A DNA stretch of 64,000 nt from Oceanimonas marisflavi (GTDB lineage: Bacteria; Pseudomonadota; Gammaproteobacteria; Enterobacterales; Aeromonadaceae). Location: the NCBI RefSeq assembly GCF_003049725.1, contig NZ_QAGM01000003.1, forward strand, positions 1-64,000, given 5' to 3'. Shown piece by piece: positions 10,680-21,005 of this stretch (position 1 is its first letter; the number at the start of each line of letters is the position of its first letter). The position numbers and the translations under genes were made by a program. Below the pieces are notes generated by a model, which searched no databases, was not told the DNA's origin, and saw nothing but the letters and a program-made list of their open reading frames with translations.

Positions 10680-11834
10680 CTACCAGTCTTTCCAGCTGCC
10701 GGGAATGACATCAATGGAAATAAAGGGATTACTGCTGCCGCTTCCCAGGCCGCTGCTGGCGCAGGCACTGAGATCACAGATAATGTCTTCGTTATAAATA
10801 AAGCTGAAGGTGCCATTGGCCATGGTCACACTGTCGTGGTTGGCCAGCAGGCTGCCATAAAACTCGGCGCCGCCGTTGACCTTGATGTTATAGGCCGGAG
10901 CGGCGGCGGGATCTGAGTCATAGGAAAACAGTATGCCGTAGAATTTACTGCTGGCATTCATCACCACACTACTGTCCTTGACCAGCAGAATCACAGGGGC
11001 AGTGCTGGAGCCAATGGTGTCAAAAGTGCAGTTTGCCGCGCCCTCAACGATAAAAAAACCGGCGCCGCCGCTCAGCAGGGGATCCGTGCAGCTGCTGACA
11101 ATGGCGGTGGCCTTGGCATTCAGCTTTTCCCAGGCAGCGGCGGAGTCCGGCTCGCCAAACACATAGTCGAACATGTCACTGGGAAAGCCGGGATCATTGT
11201 CAACAATATCGCTCCTGATAACCGTACTTGAGCCCTGCTTGTGGCTGTAGGCATTATTGGTGGTGCAGCCGCCATTCTTGTATTCGTGCAGGCCACAGGT
11301 CAGGGCACTGCCGCCTATGGTGACCGCGTCCTTGCTCCATACCGACACCGGCACTCCCTTGCCGCTGCCATTGGGATTGGCCACTATGGTGATATTACCG
11401 TTCAGGGGGGCCGTGCCACTGATGATCAGGGGGGCTGCCGGCCCGGAAGTATTGGGGTTGAGCACACCGCTTTCAGCCACCTGCACACTGACCCGGCTCT
11501 GCGCACCGCTCGCCAGGGTAGCGGTGGAAACTATCTCTCTGACGCCGTTTATCGGCACATCCTCGGCTATGGTCACCTGATAGGTGGCCGTGCCCGACGA
11601 GGTGCTGACCGTGCCGGCAGGAAGCGTCGTGACCGAGTCGCTGACATTGAGCCAGGCGATGGCCTCGGCCATGCCCTGCTCCGCCGCCGCCATGGCCACC
11701 CGGTAGTCGATTTCGTTCAGGGTAATACGCTTTTCCGATACCAGCACCTTGCCGATAAAGGCCGATACCGCCACCAGTATCGACACCAGGATCAGGGTGA
11801 CCGCCAGAGTGGTAAATCCGTTGTGTCTGTTCAT
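10680..11834 (-). CDS. pilX: PilX-like minor pilin
   Basis: 384 residues. The N-terminus MNRHNGFTTLAVTLILVSILVAVSAF is a class III leader plus hydrophobic helix, but there is no Glu at mature position 5, as in the PilX/GspK-type pilins that cap the pilus tip. The segment AAAEQGMAEAIAWLN (about residues 48-62) is typical of PilX. The rest is Gly/Ser/Asn-rich with alternating hydrophobic residues, consistent with beta structure, and is longer than classical PilX (about 200 residues). Assigned to the tip complex on family knowledge. It starts 3 bp after pilW and ends 11 bp before the large pilin. Confidence 0.8.
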   Translation of the reverse strand: MNRHNGFTTLAVTLILVSILVAVSAFIGKVLVSEKRITLNEIDYRVAMAAAEQGMAEAIAWLNVSDSVTTLPAGTVSTSSGTATYQVTIAEDVPINGVREIVSTATLASGAQSRVSVQVAESGVLNPNTSGPAAPLIISGTAPLNGNITIVANPNGSGKGVPVSVWSKDAVTIGGSALTCGLHEYKNGGCTTNNAYSHKQGSSTVIRSDIVDNDPGFPSDMFDYVFGEPDSAAAWEKLNAKATAIVSSCTDPLLSGGAGFFIVEGAANCTFDTIGSSTAPVILLVKDSSVVMNASSKFYGILFSYDSDPAAAPAYNIKVNGGAEFYGSLLANHDSVTMANGTFSFIYNEDIICDLSACASSGLGSGSSNPFISIDVIPGSWKDW

Positions 11835-11837
11835 GGT

Positions 11838-12500
11838 TCAGTACCCGTCGTTACGCAATTTGATTTGTCGCTGCAGGCTGACGGACAGCCCCCCCCGTGA
11901 AGCATGGGACGCAGACACCGCCAGCTCGATGGCCCGCATGCCGGTGGTGCTGCTGCCGGATACCAGGGCAAACCCCAGATGATCGATCAACACTTCCTGG
12001 TCCGATATCAGCCGGCTCCAGCCGGTGGTGCTGTCGCACAGGCTGGCCATCGAGCCCGTAGCCACAGAGGCCGTGATGGAGTTGCTTTCCTGATATTCCA
12101 GCTGCTCGTTGGCGGCATCGTAATGATAAACACGGATCACCGGCTCACCGTCCCAGTAGCGGACGCGGATACAGTCCGGCGCCGTGGCGCCACTGGAGGC
12201 GTAGAGATCCGCCGAAGGAGAGAAGACATAGGCGGTTGAAGGCGCAGAAGATGGCGGCGTTCCGCTTTGTGCGTCTTCGGCGGCGCTGGGGTGGTAGCCC
12301 GCCCGGCGTATGTCACGCATCATGACATCGGCCATGCCCTGCACATCCTGATTCAGGCGCGACAACATCAGGGTGGTGTTGCCGGCGGCGATCACCGAGG
12401 CAAACAGCGAGGTCACGCCCGCCACCACAATCAGGCCAGCCACCAGCGACACCAGCATTTCCACCAGGCTCATGCCCTGTTGTAAGCGGCTGGCTAGCAT
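11838..12500 (-). CDS. pilW: PilW-like minor pilin
   Basis: 220-residue minor pilin. Leader MLASRLQQG then MSLVEMLVSLVAGLIVVAGV, with Glu5 conserved, followed by NQDVQGMADVMMRDIRRAGY (about residues 44-63), which is characteristic of PilW. Expected to join the initiation/tip complex of a type IV pilus. The ATG overlaps the end of the fimT-like gene by 7 bp, indicating translational coupling, and pilX follows after 3 bp. Confidence 0.88.
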   Translation of the reverse strand: MLASRLQQGMSLVEMLVSLVAGLIVVAGVTSLFASVIAAGNTTLMLSRLNQDVQGMADVMMRDIRRAGYHPSAAEDAQSGTPPSSAPSTAYVFSPSADLYASSGATAPDCIRVRYWDGEPVIRVYHYDAANEQLEYQESNSITASVATGSMASLCDSTTGWSRLISDQEVLIDHLGFALVSGSSTTGMRAIELAVSASHASRGGLSVSLQRQIKLRNDGY

Positions 12501-12979
12501 GATGGCACTCCCATCAAATCATCAGCAGAGCAGGTTCTGATACGGCCGACATTAGACGTAATTAGCTTCATCATATGGTTGCCGTTAGAAAGCTGAATAT
12601 TGCCACTGGAAAGACTGTTTCGTCTTGGGCCAAAGGTCAGGCGGCTGGGTGAATAGGAAGCCGTCAACATCATAGATGGATAGTTCTGGCTGCTGACGGC
12701 TTCAATAATATCTCCGGTGCAGTCACCAGATTCATGAAGTGTATAGCTCCAGCTTGTCGAGCCCGAATTGGTAAAACAGACGGTGACCTCACTGTTGCGC
12801 TTGATCGCCTCGCTGCGGGCCAGCTGCAGATCGGCATACACCGCCATGCCGGCGCTGCGCACCGTATATTGTTCGCGCAACCCTTGAAAGCTGGGCACGG
12901 CAACGGTCAGCAACACTGCCATCACGGCAAGGCCGACCAGCAATTCAACAAGGGTGAGACCGGACTGCTCTCCTGGCAT
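12494..12979 (-). CDS. fimT: FimT/FimU-like (GspH-type) minor pilin
   Basis: 161 residues from the ATG at 12979, chosen because it gives a short class III leader (MPGEQSG) before LTLVELLVGLAVMAVLLTVA. The open frame runs up to 13066, but that would add a non-family extension and reach into the pilE promoter region. The segment AVYADLQLARSEAIKRNSEV (about 42-61) is the hallmark of the FimT/FimU/GspH family. Two Cys (CFTNSG..SGDC) could form a disulfide. First gene of the minus-strand minor-pilin operon; in P. aeruginosa fimU holds the same place. FimT and FimU cannot be told apart here. Confidence 0.88.
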   Translation of the reverse strand: MPGEQSGLTLVELLVGLAVMAVLLTVAVPSFQGLREQYTVRSAGMAVYADLQLARSEAIKRNSEVTVCFTNSGSTSWSYTLHESGDCTGDIIEAVSSQNYPSMMLTASYSPSRLTFGPRRNSLSSGNIQLSNGNHMMKLITSNVGRIRTCSADDLMGVPSC

Positions 12980-13077
12980 GCTATCTGATTCCTCCATGAA
13001 TACAGAGATATACTGCCGCAAGACACAAGTTGGGTTAAGCTTGAACCACTTACGGAGTTTAGACAAGGATGTTCTAA

Positions 13078-13464
13078 ATGCGCAGATATAATGGTTTTAC
13101 GCTGACAGAGCTGTTGATCACGGTAGCCGTGCTGGCCATCATCACTGCCGTGGCCTACCCCTCCTTTTCCAGCCACCTGCTAAAAAGCAAGCGTATTGAA
13201 GCCATACAGGCGCTGTACAGCATGCAGTTAAAGCAGGAAGACTGGCGCATCACCAACCCCTCCTACACCAGTTCGGCGACCAATCTGATAAGCCCGGTCA
13301 GCAACGCCCGCTATACCTTTAGCGCCTCGGTTTCCGGCAGCAGCTATACCCTGACCGCCACCGCCAAAGGCAGCCAGCTGAACGACAAGGAAGGCAGCAC
13401 CGTCTGCTCACCGCTTACCCTGAACCGGGACAACAGCAAGTCTCCGGCCGCCTGCTGGCAATAA
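13078..13464 (+). CDS. pilE: PilE-like minor pilin
   Basis: 128 residues. Leader MRRYNG then FTLTELLITVAVLAIITAVAYPSF, with Glu5 and the AYPSF ending typical of PilE/MshA-like pilins, then a RIEAIQALYSMQLKQEDW segment conserved in PilE minor pilins. The C-terminal region has a Cys pair (VCSPL..AACWQ) able to close a D-loop. It is transcribed divergently from fimT and stops next to ispH, whereas in P. aeruginosa pilE follows the other minor pilins in one direction. Confidence 0.88.
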   Translation: MRRYNGFTLTELLITVAVLAIITAVAYPSFSSHLLKSKRIEAIQALYSMQLKQEDWRITNPSYTSSATNLISPVSNARYTFSASVSGSSYTLTATAKGSQLNDKEGSTVCSPLTLNRDNSKSPAACWQ

Positions 13465-13485
13465 AAAACCGCCCCTCGGGGCGGC
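13463..13485 (-). terminator. Terminator of the ispH operon
   Basis: CCGCCCC / GGGGCGG stem with a TC(G) loop. On the minus strand it is followed by six T. It starts 5 bp past the ispH stop and also overlaps the pilE stop codon, so it may stop transcription from both sides, though the T-run favours the minus strand. Confidence 0.85.
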
Positions 13486-13489
13486 CTGA

Positions 13490-14431
13490 TTATACCGATT
13501 TGATTTTGAGCTCGGGCGGTACTTCAAACACGATATTTTCTTCCCGGCCCGGGTGCTCGGTCACGGTATGACCGCCCAGCGACTGCAGATGGGAGATCAC
13601 CTCCTGCACCAGCACTTCCGGGGCCGAGGCACCGGCGGTGACGCCAATGCGCGCAGCACCCTGCAGCCAGGCCGGCTCGATCATTTCCACACAGTCGATC
13701 AGGTGTGCTTCGGTGCCGATCTTCTCCGCCAGCTCCCGTAACCGGTTAGAGTTGGAGGAGTTGCGCGAGCCCACCACCAGCATCAGATCCACCTTGGCGG
13801 CCAGTTCCCGCACCGCGTCCTGGCGGTTCTGGGTGGCGTAGCAGATATCGTCCTTGCGCGGCCCTTCAATGGTGGGAAAGCGCGCCCGCAGGGCGTCGAT
13901 CACGTCCGAGGTTTCATCCACGCTCAGGGTGGTCTGGGTGACAAAGGTAAGCTTGTCGGGGTGCTTCACCTGCAGCGCCGCCACGTCTTCCGGGTTTTCC
14001 ACCAGATACATGCCGCCATCAATGCTCTCATACTGGCCCATGGTGCCTTCCACCTCGGGGTGGCCGGCATGGCCGATAAGAATGGTTTCAATGCCCTTGC
14101 GGCTGGCCCTGTGTACTTCCATATGTACCTTGGTCACCAGCGGGCAGGTGGCGTCAAACACCTTGAGGCCGCGCCGCTTGGCTTCTTCCCGCACCGCCTT
14201 GGACACGCCGTGGGCGGAGAAGATCACAATATTGCCGTCGGGCACCTGATCCAGCTCGTCCACAAACACGGCGCCGGCATCCTTGAGCTTGTTGACCACA
14301 TAGCGGTTGTGCACCACTTCGTGACGGACATAGATGGGGGCGCCGAACTTTTCCAGGGCGCTCTGCACTATGCTGATGGCTCTGTCTACGCCGGCACAGA
14401 AGCCACGGGGGTTGGCGAGCAGGATTTGCAT
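13490..14431 (-). CDS. ispH: 4-hydroxy-3-methylbut-2-enyl diphosphate reductase
   Basis: Iron-sulfur enzyme for the last step of the MEP isoprenoid pathway, yielding IPP and DMAPP. The three cluster Cys are visible in [13 protein letters not shown] (Cys12), [12 protein letters not shown] (about 96) and the [10 protein letters not shown] region (about 197). The motifs YVRHEVVHN and [10 protein letters not shown] are also present. The 313-residue length is normal. Last gene of ileS-lspA-fkpB-ispH, 2 bp after fkpB. The placement beside minor pilins matches P. aeruginosa, where lytB (ispH) adjoins pilE. Confidence 0.97.
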   Translation of the reverse strand: MQILLANPRGFCAGVDRAISIVQSALEKFGAPIYVRHEVVHNRYVVNKLKDAGAVFVDELDQVPDGNIVIFSAHGVSKAVREEAKRRGLKVFDATCPLVTKVHMEVHRASRKGIETILIGHAGHPEVEGTMGQYESIDGGMYLVENPEDVAALQVKHPDKLTFVTQTTLSVDETSDVIDALRARFPTIEGPRKDDICYATQNRQDAVRELAAKVDLMLVVGSRNSSNSNRLRELAEKIGTEAHLIDCVEMIEPAWLQGAARIGVTAGASAPEVLVQEVISHLQSLGGHTVTEHPGREENIVFEVPPELKIKSV

Positions 14432-14433
14432 GA

Positions 14434-14883
14434 TCAGGCTCCGTTTTCGTCGTCTACGCTCAGGATTTCCACCTCAAAGGTGACATTCTGACCGGCCAGA
14501 GGGTGGTTGAAGTCCACGGTCACCGAGTCGCCGGCCACACCGCGAATAATGCCGGGGATCTCGGCACCATTGGGCTGGGTGAACGACAGAATGGCCCCTT
14601 CTTCCAGCTCCAGATCGGCGCCAAAGCGGCTGCGCTCCATATGGTGAATGTTGTCCGGGTTGATCGGACCAAAGGCATCGTCCGGGGTCAGTTCAAACAC
14701 CTTTTGGGCGCCGCTTGCCAGCCCCAGCAGGCAGGCCTCAAAGTTGTCGGTCAGGCTGCCATCGCCCATCTGCAACCGGGCGGGCTTGCCGTGCACCTGA
14801 GTGCTGTCGGCCACGGAGCCGTCTTCCAGCTTGATGGTGAAATGAAACAGCACCGTGCTGTTGGGGCCGATAAGTTTGCTCAT
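14434..14883 (-). CDS. fkpB: FKBP-type peptidyl-prolyl isomerase
   Basis: SlpA-type FKBP with proline isomerase and chaperone activity, 149 residues. The FKBP core is split by the insert-in-flap domain, as in Slp[19 protein letters not shown] at the N-terminus, [11 protein letters not shown] (about 72-82), and [18 protein letters not shown] at the C-terminus. The first codons overlap the lspA stop by 4 bp, so the pair is coupled. The gene order lspA-fkpB-ispH is widely conserved. Confidence 0.95.
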   Translation of the reverse strand: MSKLIGPNSTVLFHFTIKLEDGSVADSTQVHGKPARLQMGDGSLTDNFEACLLGLASGAQKVFELTPDDAFGPINPDNIHHMERSRFGADLELEEGAILSFTQPNGAEIPGIIRGVAGDSVTVDFNHPLAGQNVTFEVEILSVDDENGA

Positions 14884-15368
14884 TGGGGGCTGTCCTTTTT
14901 AAAGCTGTCGATAATGATCATGGCGGCGCCGATGAAAATAAAGCTGTCGGCCAGGTTGAACGCCGGCCAGTGCCAGTTGCCCACGTAGAAGTCGAGAAAA
15001 TCGACCACATGGCCAAGCCAAAGCCGGTCAATCACGTTGCCGATGGCGCCGCCGATGATCAGCGCATAGGCCACCGGCAGCCAGCGCGCGGTGCGCGGCG
15101 CCTGATACATCCACCAGCCGAGCAGCCCGGTCACGGCAAAGGCCAGGCCGGCAAAAAACCAGCGCTGCCAGCCGCCCTGATCCGCCAGAAAGCTGAACGC
15201 CGCCCCCGGATTGTAAACATGCACCAGGTTAAAGAAGGGGGCGATCTCCACCCCCGGATAACCGTAATCCAGATAGTTTACGGTCAGCCATTTGCTCAGC
15301 TGATCCAGCACTATGGTGACCAGCGCCAGCCACCACCAGCGCAGGCCGCTATTGCGCACTGCCCGCAT
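14880..15368 (-). CDS. lspA: Lipoprotein signal peptidase
   Basis: Inner-membrane aspartyl protease that removes the signal peptide from diacylglyceryl-modified prolipoproteins. From the ATG at 15368 the protein is 162 residues with four membrane helices. The catalytic Asp motifs are visible: GAIGNVIDRLWLGHVVDFLD and FNLADSFIFIG. The open frame continues upstream, but the chosen start overlaps the ileS stop by one base (TGATG), the usual arrangement. Confidence 0.96.
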   Translation of the reverse strand: MRAVRNSGLRWWWLALVTIVLDQLSKWLTVNYLDYGYPGVEIAPFFNLVHVYNPGAAFSFLADQGGWQRWFFAGLAFAVTGLLGWWMYQAPRTARWLPVAYALIIGGAIGNVIDRLWLGHVVDFLDFYVGNWHWPAFNLADSFIFIGAAMIIIDSFKKDSPQ

Positions 15369-18193
15369 CAGGCAAACCGGCGAACTTCGCCGTCTCCGGC
15401 CACGTTGGACACACAGCGGCCGCAAATGCCGTCGTGGCCTTCATGGCTGCCCACATCGTCCACATGGTGCCAGCAGCGGCCGCACTTGTCGGCACCGCTT
15501 TTGGTAACCTTCACTTTCAGGCCGGCCAGCTCGGTGTCGGTGGCGTCCGCGGCGTCGGCAAGCGGCGCTATGGTGACCTTTGAGGTCAGCATCACAAAGC
15601 GCAGCTCATCACCCAGCTGGGCCAGCTTGCCGGCCAGGGCGTCGTCGGCATAGAGGGTAATGTCGGCTTCCAGCGCGCCGCCAATCACCTTGTCGCCCCG
15701 GGCGCTTTCCAATGCCTTGTTCACCGCCTGACGCACTCTGAGCAGCTCGGCCCAGTAGGCATCGTTCAGCTGCTCGCCTTCGGCCAGACCAAACAGGCCG
15801 TCGTAGAACTCTTCGGTAAACACGAAGCGCTCGCGCTTGCCGGGCAGCAGGGCCCAGATCTCGTCGGCGGTAAAGCTCATGATGGGCGCCATCCAGCGAA
15901 CCAGGGCTTCCACAATATGGTACAGCGCGGTCTGGCAGGAGCGGCGCGCCTGACTGTCGGCCTTGGCGGTGTACTGCCGGTCCTTGATCACGTCCAGATA
16001 GAAGGAGCCCATCTCGATGGAGCAGAACTGCATCAGTTTCTGGGTGACCAGGTGGAAGTTGTACTCGTCGTAGGCCTGGGTGATTTCCTGCTGAATGGCC
16101 TGGGCGCGGCCCACGGCCCAGCGGTCGATCACCACCATGTTCTCCGGCGCCACCATGTCGGTTTCCGGGTTGAAGCCGTTGAGGTTGGCCAGCAGGAAAC
16201 GGGCGGTGTTGCGAATACGGCGATAGGCATCGGCGCTGCGCTTGAGGATCTCGTCGGACACCGTCATCTCGCCGGAATAGTCGGTGCTCGCCACCCACAG
16301 GCGCAGAATGTCGGCGCCCAGCTTGTTCATCACCTCCTGGGGGCTGACCACGTTGCCGATGGACTTGGACATCTTGCGGCCCTGGCCGTCCACGGTAAAG
16401 CCGTGGGTCAGCACCTGGCGGTAAGGAGCATGGCCCTTCATGGCGGTGGAGATCATCAGGGACGACATAAACCAGCCACGGTGCTGATCCGAGCCTTCCA
16501 GATACATGTCGGCGGGGTAACCCTGAAACTCGGGACGCACGTCAACCACAGAGGCGTGGGTGGAGCCGGAGTCGAACCACACATCCAGGGTGTCGAGCAC
16601 CTTGTCGTACTGATCGGCTTCCTCGCCCAGCAGTTCGGCCGGGTCCAGATCCCACCAGGCCTGAATGCCGGCTTTTTCCACCCGCCTGGCCACTTCTTCC
16701 ATCAGCTCGGTGGCGCGGGGGTGCAGCTCCTGAGTGTCTTTATGCACAAACAGGGCAATGGGCACGCCCCAGGTACGCTGACGGGAGATACACCAGTCCG
16801 GACGGTTTTCCACCATGGACTGAATGCGGTTCTGACCCCACTCCGGCACCCACTGTACCTGTTCGATTTCGTTCAGCGCCTGACCGCGCAGACCGGCCTG
16901 ATCCATGCTGATAAACCACTGCGGCGTGGCCCGGAAAATAATCGGGGTCTTGTGCCGCCAGCAGTGCGGGTAGGAGTGAGTGTAGGCCTCGTGGTGCAGC
17001 AGGGCACCGCGCTCCTTGAGCACCTCCACCACGGCGTCGTTGGCCTTGAATACGTGCTGGCCGGCAAACAGCTCGGTATCGGGCAGGTAAACGCCGTTGC
17101 CGCCCACCGGATTGGCCACTTCCAGGCCGTAGTGCTGGCCGACCGCAAAGTCTTCCTGACCATGGCCGGGGGCGGTGTGCACGGCACCGGTACCTGAGTC
17201 AGTGGTGACGTGATCACCCAGAATGGCGGGCACATCGAAGTCGTAGAAGGGATGCTTAAAGCGCTTGAGCTCAAGCTCGGCGCCCTGACAGTAACCCAGG
17301 TTGTGGTAATGAGTGATGCCGGCGCGGTCCATCACGTCCTTGACCAGATCGGCGGCCAGGATCAGCCGCTCGGGATGGTCGCCTTCCACCTGCACCAGGG
17401 CGTAGTTCAGCTCGGCGTGCAGCGCCACCGCCCGGTTGGCGGGCAGGGTCCAGGGGGTGGTGGTCCAGATCACCACAGACACCGGGCCCTTGCCGGTATG
17501 GCCCTCGGCGCAGTCAAAGCTGGCGGCCACGGCGGCTTCGTCAACGGCCCGGAAGCGCACGTCAATGGCCGGCGAGCGCTTGTCTTCGTATTCCACTTCG
17601 GCCTCGGCCAGCGCCGAGCCGCAGTCGGTGCACCAGTGCACCGGCTTGGAGCCCTTGTGCAGGTGACCCTTGTCGATGATCTTGCCGAGGGCGCGAATGA
17701 TGTTGGCCTCGGTGTCGAAGTTCATGGTCAGGTAGGGATTGTCCCAGTCACCCAGCACACCCAGGCGAATAAAATCGGCCTTCTGGCCTTCCACCTGCTC
17801 TTTGGCATAGGCGCGGCAGGCTTCACGGAACTCGGCGGCAGACACCTTGACGCCGGGCTTGCCGACCTTGCCTTCCACCTTCAGCTCAATGGGCAGGCCG
17901 TGGCAGTCCCAGCCGGGAATGTAGGGAGAGTCGTAGCCCAGCAGGCCCTTGGACTTGACGATGATGTCCTTGAGGATCTTGTTGACCGAGTGACCGATAT
18001 GAATGCTGCCGTTGGCGTAGGGAGGGCCGTCATGCAGAATAAACGGCTTTTTGCCGGCCTTGGCGCGACGCACGGCACCGTAGAGATCTTCATCAATCCA
18101 GCGCTGCAGCATGTCCGGCTCGCGTTTGGCCAGGTTGCCGCGCATGGGAAACTCCGTTTCGGGCAGGTTCAGGGTGTGTTTATAGTCGCTCAT
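15368..18193 (-). CDS. ileS: Isoleucyl-tRNA synthetase
   Basis: Class I synthetase charging tRNA-Ile, 941 residues from the ATG at 18193 ([19 protein letters not shown]). HIGH-type signature [10 protein letters not shown] (about residues 57-66), a long editing domain, and KMSKS motif in [12 protein letters not shown] (about 600). The C-terminal zinc finger has two Cys pairs (CGRCWHH and CGRC). The upstream frame extends 15 codons without family support. ribF ends 5 bp before it; lspA overlaps its stop. Confidence 0.98.
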   Translation of the reverse strand: MSDYKHTLNLPETEFPMRGNLAKREPDMLQRWIDEDLYGAVRRAKAGKKPFILHDGPPYANGSIHIGHSVNKILKDIIVKSKGLLGYDSPYIPGWDCHGLPIELKVEGKVGKPGVKVSAAEFREACRAYAKEQVEGQKADFIRLGVLGDWDNPYLTMNFDTEANIIRALGKIIDKGHLHKGSKPVHWCTDCGSALAEAEVEYEDKRSPAIDVRFRAVDEAAVAASFDCAEGHTGKGPVSVVIWTTTPWTLPANRAVALHAELNYALVQVEGDHPERLILAADLVKDVMDRAGITHYHNLGYCQGAELELKRFKHPFYDFDVPAILGDHVTTDSGTGAVHTAPGHGQEDFAVGQHYGLEVANPVGGNGVYLPDTELFAGQHVFKANDAVVEVLKERGALLHHEAYTHSYPHCWRHKTPIIFRATPQWFISMDQAGLRGQALNEIEQVQWVPEWGQNRIQSMVENRPDWCISRQRTWGVPIALFVHKDTQELHPRATELMEEVARRVEKAGIQAWWDLDPAELLGEEADQYDKVLDTLDVWFDSGSTHASVVDVRPEFQGYPADMYLEGSDQHRGWFMSSLMISTAMKGHAPYRQVLTHGFTVDGQGRKMSKSIGNVVSPQEVMNKLGADILRLWVASTDYSGEMTVSDEILKRSADAYRRIRNTARFLLANLNGFNPETDMVAPENMVVIDRWAVGRAQAIQQEITQAYDEYNFHLVTQKLMQFCSIEMGSFYLDVIKDRQYTAKADSQARRSCQTALYHIVEALVRWMAPIMSFTADEIWALLPGKRERFVFTEEFYDGLFGLAEGEQLNDAYWAELLRVRQAVNKALESARGDKVIGGALEADITLYADDALAGKLAQLGDELRFVMLTSKVTIAPLADAADATDTELAGLKVKVTKSGADKCGRCWHHVDDVGSHEGHDGICGRCVSNVAGDGEVRRFA

Positions 18194-18198
18194 GGATC

Positions 18199-19146
18199 CT
18201 ACATTCCGTTCGGTTCTGACACCGCCAGGCCGAACCATTTTCGGGCACTGGCGGCATCGCGTTGAATCTGCTCCTTCAACAGCGCAAAGGAAGCGAATTT
18301 TTGTTCATTTCGCAGCTTGTGGCACAGCTCTACTTCCACCTGCTCGCCGTATATCTCACCGGAAAAATCAAACAGGTGCACTTCCAGCAGGGCCTTGGTG
18401 CCGTTCACCGTGGGCTTGTGGCCGATATTGGCCACCCCGGGATAGCGCTGCTTGCCCAGTTTCAGTTCCACCGCATAGACCCCCGCCACCGGAATGACCC
18501 GGCGCTTGAGCGCCACATTGGCGGTGGGAAAGCCGATGGTGCGGCCCAGCTTGGCCCCATGGGCCACCCGCCCGCACAGACTGAAAGGGCGGCCCAGCAT
18601 GCGGGCGGCATCGTCCAGCCGGTCTTCCGCCAGCGCCTTGCGAATAAGGGTGCTGCTGACCCGGCGGTTTTCCATGCGCCAGCTTCGCGTGCTGACCACC
18701 TCAAAGTCAAAGGCACGGCCGGCCTGGGTGAGCAGCCGAAAGTCTCCGCCCCGGTTGCGGCCAAAGCGAAAATCGTCCCCCACCACCAGAAAGCGCACGC
18801 CCAGCTTGTCGACCAGCAGACCGCGAATAAAGTCATCCGGACTCTGGGCGGCAAAACCGGCGGTAAAACGCACGCACAGCAGCCGGTCGATGCCGAGCCG
18901 GGCCAGCTGAGCGTATTTTTCCCGCAACCGGGTCAGCCGGGGCGGCGCATCGTGACCGGCAAACAGCTCCTGAGGCTGAGGCTCAAACACCATGACACAG
19001 GCGGGCACGCCCAGACGACGCGCCTGCTCCACCAGGCCACGCAGCACCGCCTGGTGCCCAAGATGCACGCCATCGAAGTTGCCAATGGACAGCACGCAGC
19101 CCTGATGCCACGGTTTGATGTTGTGAATGCCGCGAATTAGCTCCAT
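18199..19146 (-). CDS. ribF: Bifunctional riboflavin kinase/FAD synthetase
   Basis: Converts riboflavin to FMN and then FAD. The N-terminal adenylyltransferase domain has [16 protein letters not shown] (about 20-35) and [13 protein letters not shown]. The C-terminal kinase domain has [13 protein letters not shown] and GVYAV. The ATG at 19146 ([10 protein letters not shown]) gives 315 residues and fits E. coli RibF; eight more codons upstream are open but not expected. First gene of ribF-ileS-lspA-fkpB-ispH. Confidence 0.97.
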   Translation of the reverse strand: MELIRGIHNIKPWHQGCVLSIGNFDGVHLGHQAVLRGLVEQARRLGVPACVMVFEPQPQELFAGHDAPPRLTRLREKYAQLARLGIDRLLCVRFTAGFAAQSPDDFIRGLLVDKLGVRFLVVGDDFRFGRNRGGDFRLLTQAGRAFDFEVVSTRSWRMENRRVSSTLIRKALAEDRLDDAARMLGRPFSLCGRVAHGAKLGRTIGFPTANVALKRRVIPVAGVYAVELKLGKQRYPGVANIGHKPTVNGTKALLEVHLFDFSGEIYGEQVEVELCHKLRNEQKFASFALLKEQIQRDAASARKWFGLAVSEPNGM

Positions 19147-19249
19147 AAGTCTCGCTGCCGGCCCCTGCAAATCGGCGGATTATAACTCAGCCGGCCCCCG
19201 GGATCAGCCCTTGATGGACAGCGACGCGATCGGGTGCAATCCCGTTGCA

Positions 19250-20809
19250 CTATTCAGCCGCCCTGAAATGGCGGGGCCGCACGCCCAGCAGCAGCAGCAG
19301 CACACCGTAACACAAGGCGCCGGCTCCTATGTAGCCCAACAGATGCAGTGCACTTTGGGCCAGGTTCCACCCGGCCCAGATATCAAGAGAGGGTGACAGC
19401 CACCACAGCAACAGCGCCATGCCGGCGCCCGCTCCGGCCACCTGCCCCATAAAGACCAGGGTGGTTCTGCTCGGACTGTATACGGCCCGCTGGTGCAGCC
19501 CCCAGCCCAGCAGGCCGGCATTGAGCATGCCCGACAGGGCCGTGGCCAGGGCCAGCCCCACATAGCCCAGGGGAAAGATCAGCACGGCATTGAACACCAT
19601 ATTGGCCACCATGGCGATAATGCCAAAGCGCACCGGCGTTTTGGTGTCCTGACGGGCGTAATACCCGGGCGCCAGCACCTTGATTAGCATAAAGGCCTGC
19701 AGCCCCAGACCATAGGCCACCAGGCTTTTGCCCGCCGCCGCCACTTCTTCCACGCCGAACTCACCACGCATAAACAGCACCCGCAGCATGGGCTCGCTCA
19801 GCATGATCAGCCCCAGCATGGCGGGAAAGCCCATCAGCAGCACCATGCGCACACCCCAGTCCATGGTGGCGGCAAAGCCGTCTCTGGCTTCATCCACATG
19901 CCGGCTGGACAGAGCCGGCAAAATCACGGTGGCGATGGCAATGCCGAACAGCCCGAGAGGGAACTCCAGCAGCCGGTCCGAGTAATAGAGATAACTGATG
20001 GAGCCGGTGGCAAGAAAGGACGCCAGCATGGTGTCGAACAGCAGGTTCACCTGACTGACCGACACCCCGAACAGCGCCGGTATCATCAGGGTACGGATTT
20101 TCACCACCCCGGGGTGATGCCAGGCCCAGCGCGGCCGCACCAGCAATTTGAGCCTTGCCAGAAACGGAAACTGAAACAGAAACTGCACCAGGCCGCCGGC
20201 AAACACCCCCACCGCCAGACCAATTTCCGGCTGGGCCAAGTGAGGCGACAGCCACCAGGCTGCGGCAATGATGCACACATTGAGAAACACGGGAGTAAAG
20301 GAGGATACCGCAAACTTGCCAAAGGTGTTGAGAATGGCCCCGGCCATGGCGGTAAAGCTGATGAACCACAGATAGGGAAAGGTGATCTTGAGCAGCAGGG
20401 AGGCCAGTTCGAACTTCTCCGCCTCGGGGCCGTCCTGCAGCCACTCCATAAACCAGCCGGCGCCAAACAGGGCGGTCACCACCCCGGAGCCCAGCATGCC
20501 CGCCAGGGTGACCAGAGTGACGATCAACCCCAGGGTGCCCGATACCGCCGCCAGCAGATCCTGGGTGTCCTTGAAGCTTCTGGTCTGCTTGTATTCGGTC
20601 ATCACCGGCACAAAGGCCTGGTTAAAGGCACCCTCGGCAAACAGCCGGCGCAGAAAGTTGGGAATGCGGTTGGCAAAAAAGAATACGTCGGCGGAGGCTC
20701 CCGCCCCCATCAGGTTGGCGATCACCACGTCCCGGGCCAGTCCCAGCACGCGGGAAACCAGGGTCATGGCAGAGACAATCATGCCCGACCGCAACAGCGC
20801 CTTGCTCAA
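19250..20809 (-). CDS. murJ: Lipid II flippase
   Basis: Moves lipid II across the inner membrane for peptidoglycan synthesis. MOP-superfamily protein with about 14 membrane helices and the conserved start SGMIVSAMTLVSRVLGLARD. I place the start at a TTG (20809): GAGG lies 8 bp upstream and the resulting N-terminus LSKALLRSG matches the family; no ATG fits. This gives 519 residues. rpsT is divergent upstream, the common gammaproteobacterial arrangement. Confidence 0.95.
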   Translation of the reverse strand: MSKALLRSGMIVSAMTLVSRVLGLARDVVIANLMGAGASADVFFFANRIPNFLRRLFAEGAFNQAFVPVMTEYKQTRSFKDTQDLLAAVSGTLGLIVTLVTLAGMLGSGVVTALFGAGWFMEWLQDGPEAEKFELASLLLKITFPYLWFISFTAMAGAILNTFGKFAVSSFTPVFLNVCIIAAAWWLSPHLAQPEIGLAVGVFAGGLVQFLFQFPFLARLKLLVRPRWAWHHPGVVKIRTLMIPALFGVSVSQVNLLFDTMLASFLATGSISYLYYSDRLLEFPLGLFGIAIATVILPALSSRHVDEARDGFAATMDWGVRMVLLMGFPAMLGLIMLSEPMLRVLFMRGEFGVEEVAAAGKSLVAYGLGLQAFMLIKVLAPGYYARQDTKTPVRFGIIAMVANMVFNAVLIFPLGYVGLALATALSGMLNAGLLGWGLHQRAVYSPSRTTLVFMGQVAGAGAGMALLLWWLSPSLDIWAGWNLAQSALHLLGYIGAGALCYGVLLLLLGVRPRHFRAAE

Positions 20810-20928
20810 AATGAAAACCTCACGGTAAGAAATTGCTGAACGCAGGTGAATACTGCTAGAATTCGGCGGACAGTTTAACCCCCTGCCCTGTGCCACGCCA
20901 CAGGGCGGTGTTTATTTGCACAAATCAA

Positions 20929-20957
20929 TTGACAATCAGCGGTGAAAAGGGCATATT
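20929..20957 (+). promoter_or_regulatory. Sigma-70 promoter of rpsT
   Basis: TTGACA at 20929-20934, a 17-bp spacer, then CATATT at 20952-20957. Position relative to the rpsT start (21006) gives a leader of about 40 nt. A consensus -35 with optimal spacing fits a ribosomal protein gene. Confidence 0.75.
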
Positions 20958-21005
20958 CCTCGGCCTTTTATGAGCACTCGCTAAGACAGATTCAGGAGTT
21001 ATACC

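Noticed and set aside
12980..13066. Longer N-terminus for the FimT-like protein
   Set aside because: It would place 29 extra residues before the class III leader and occupy the promoter space shared with pilE.
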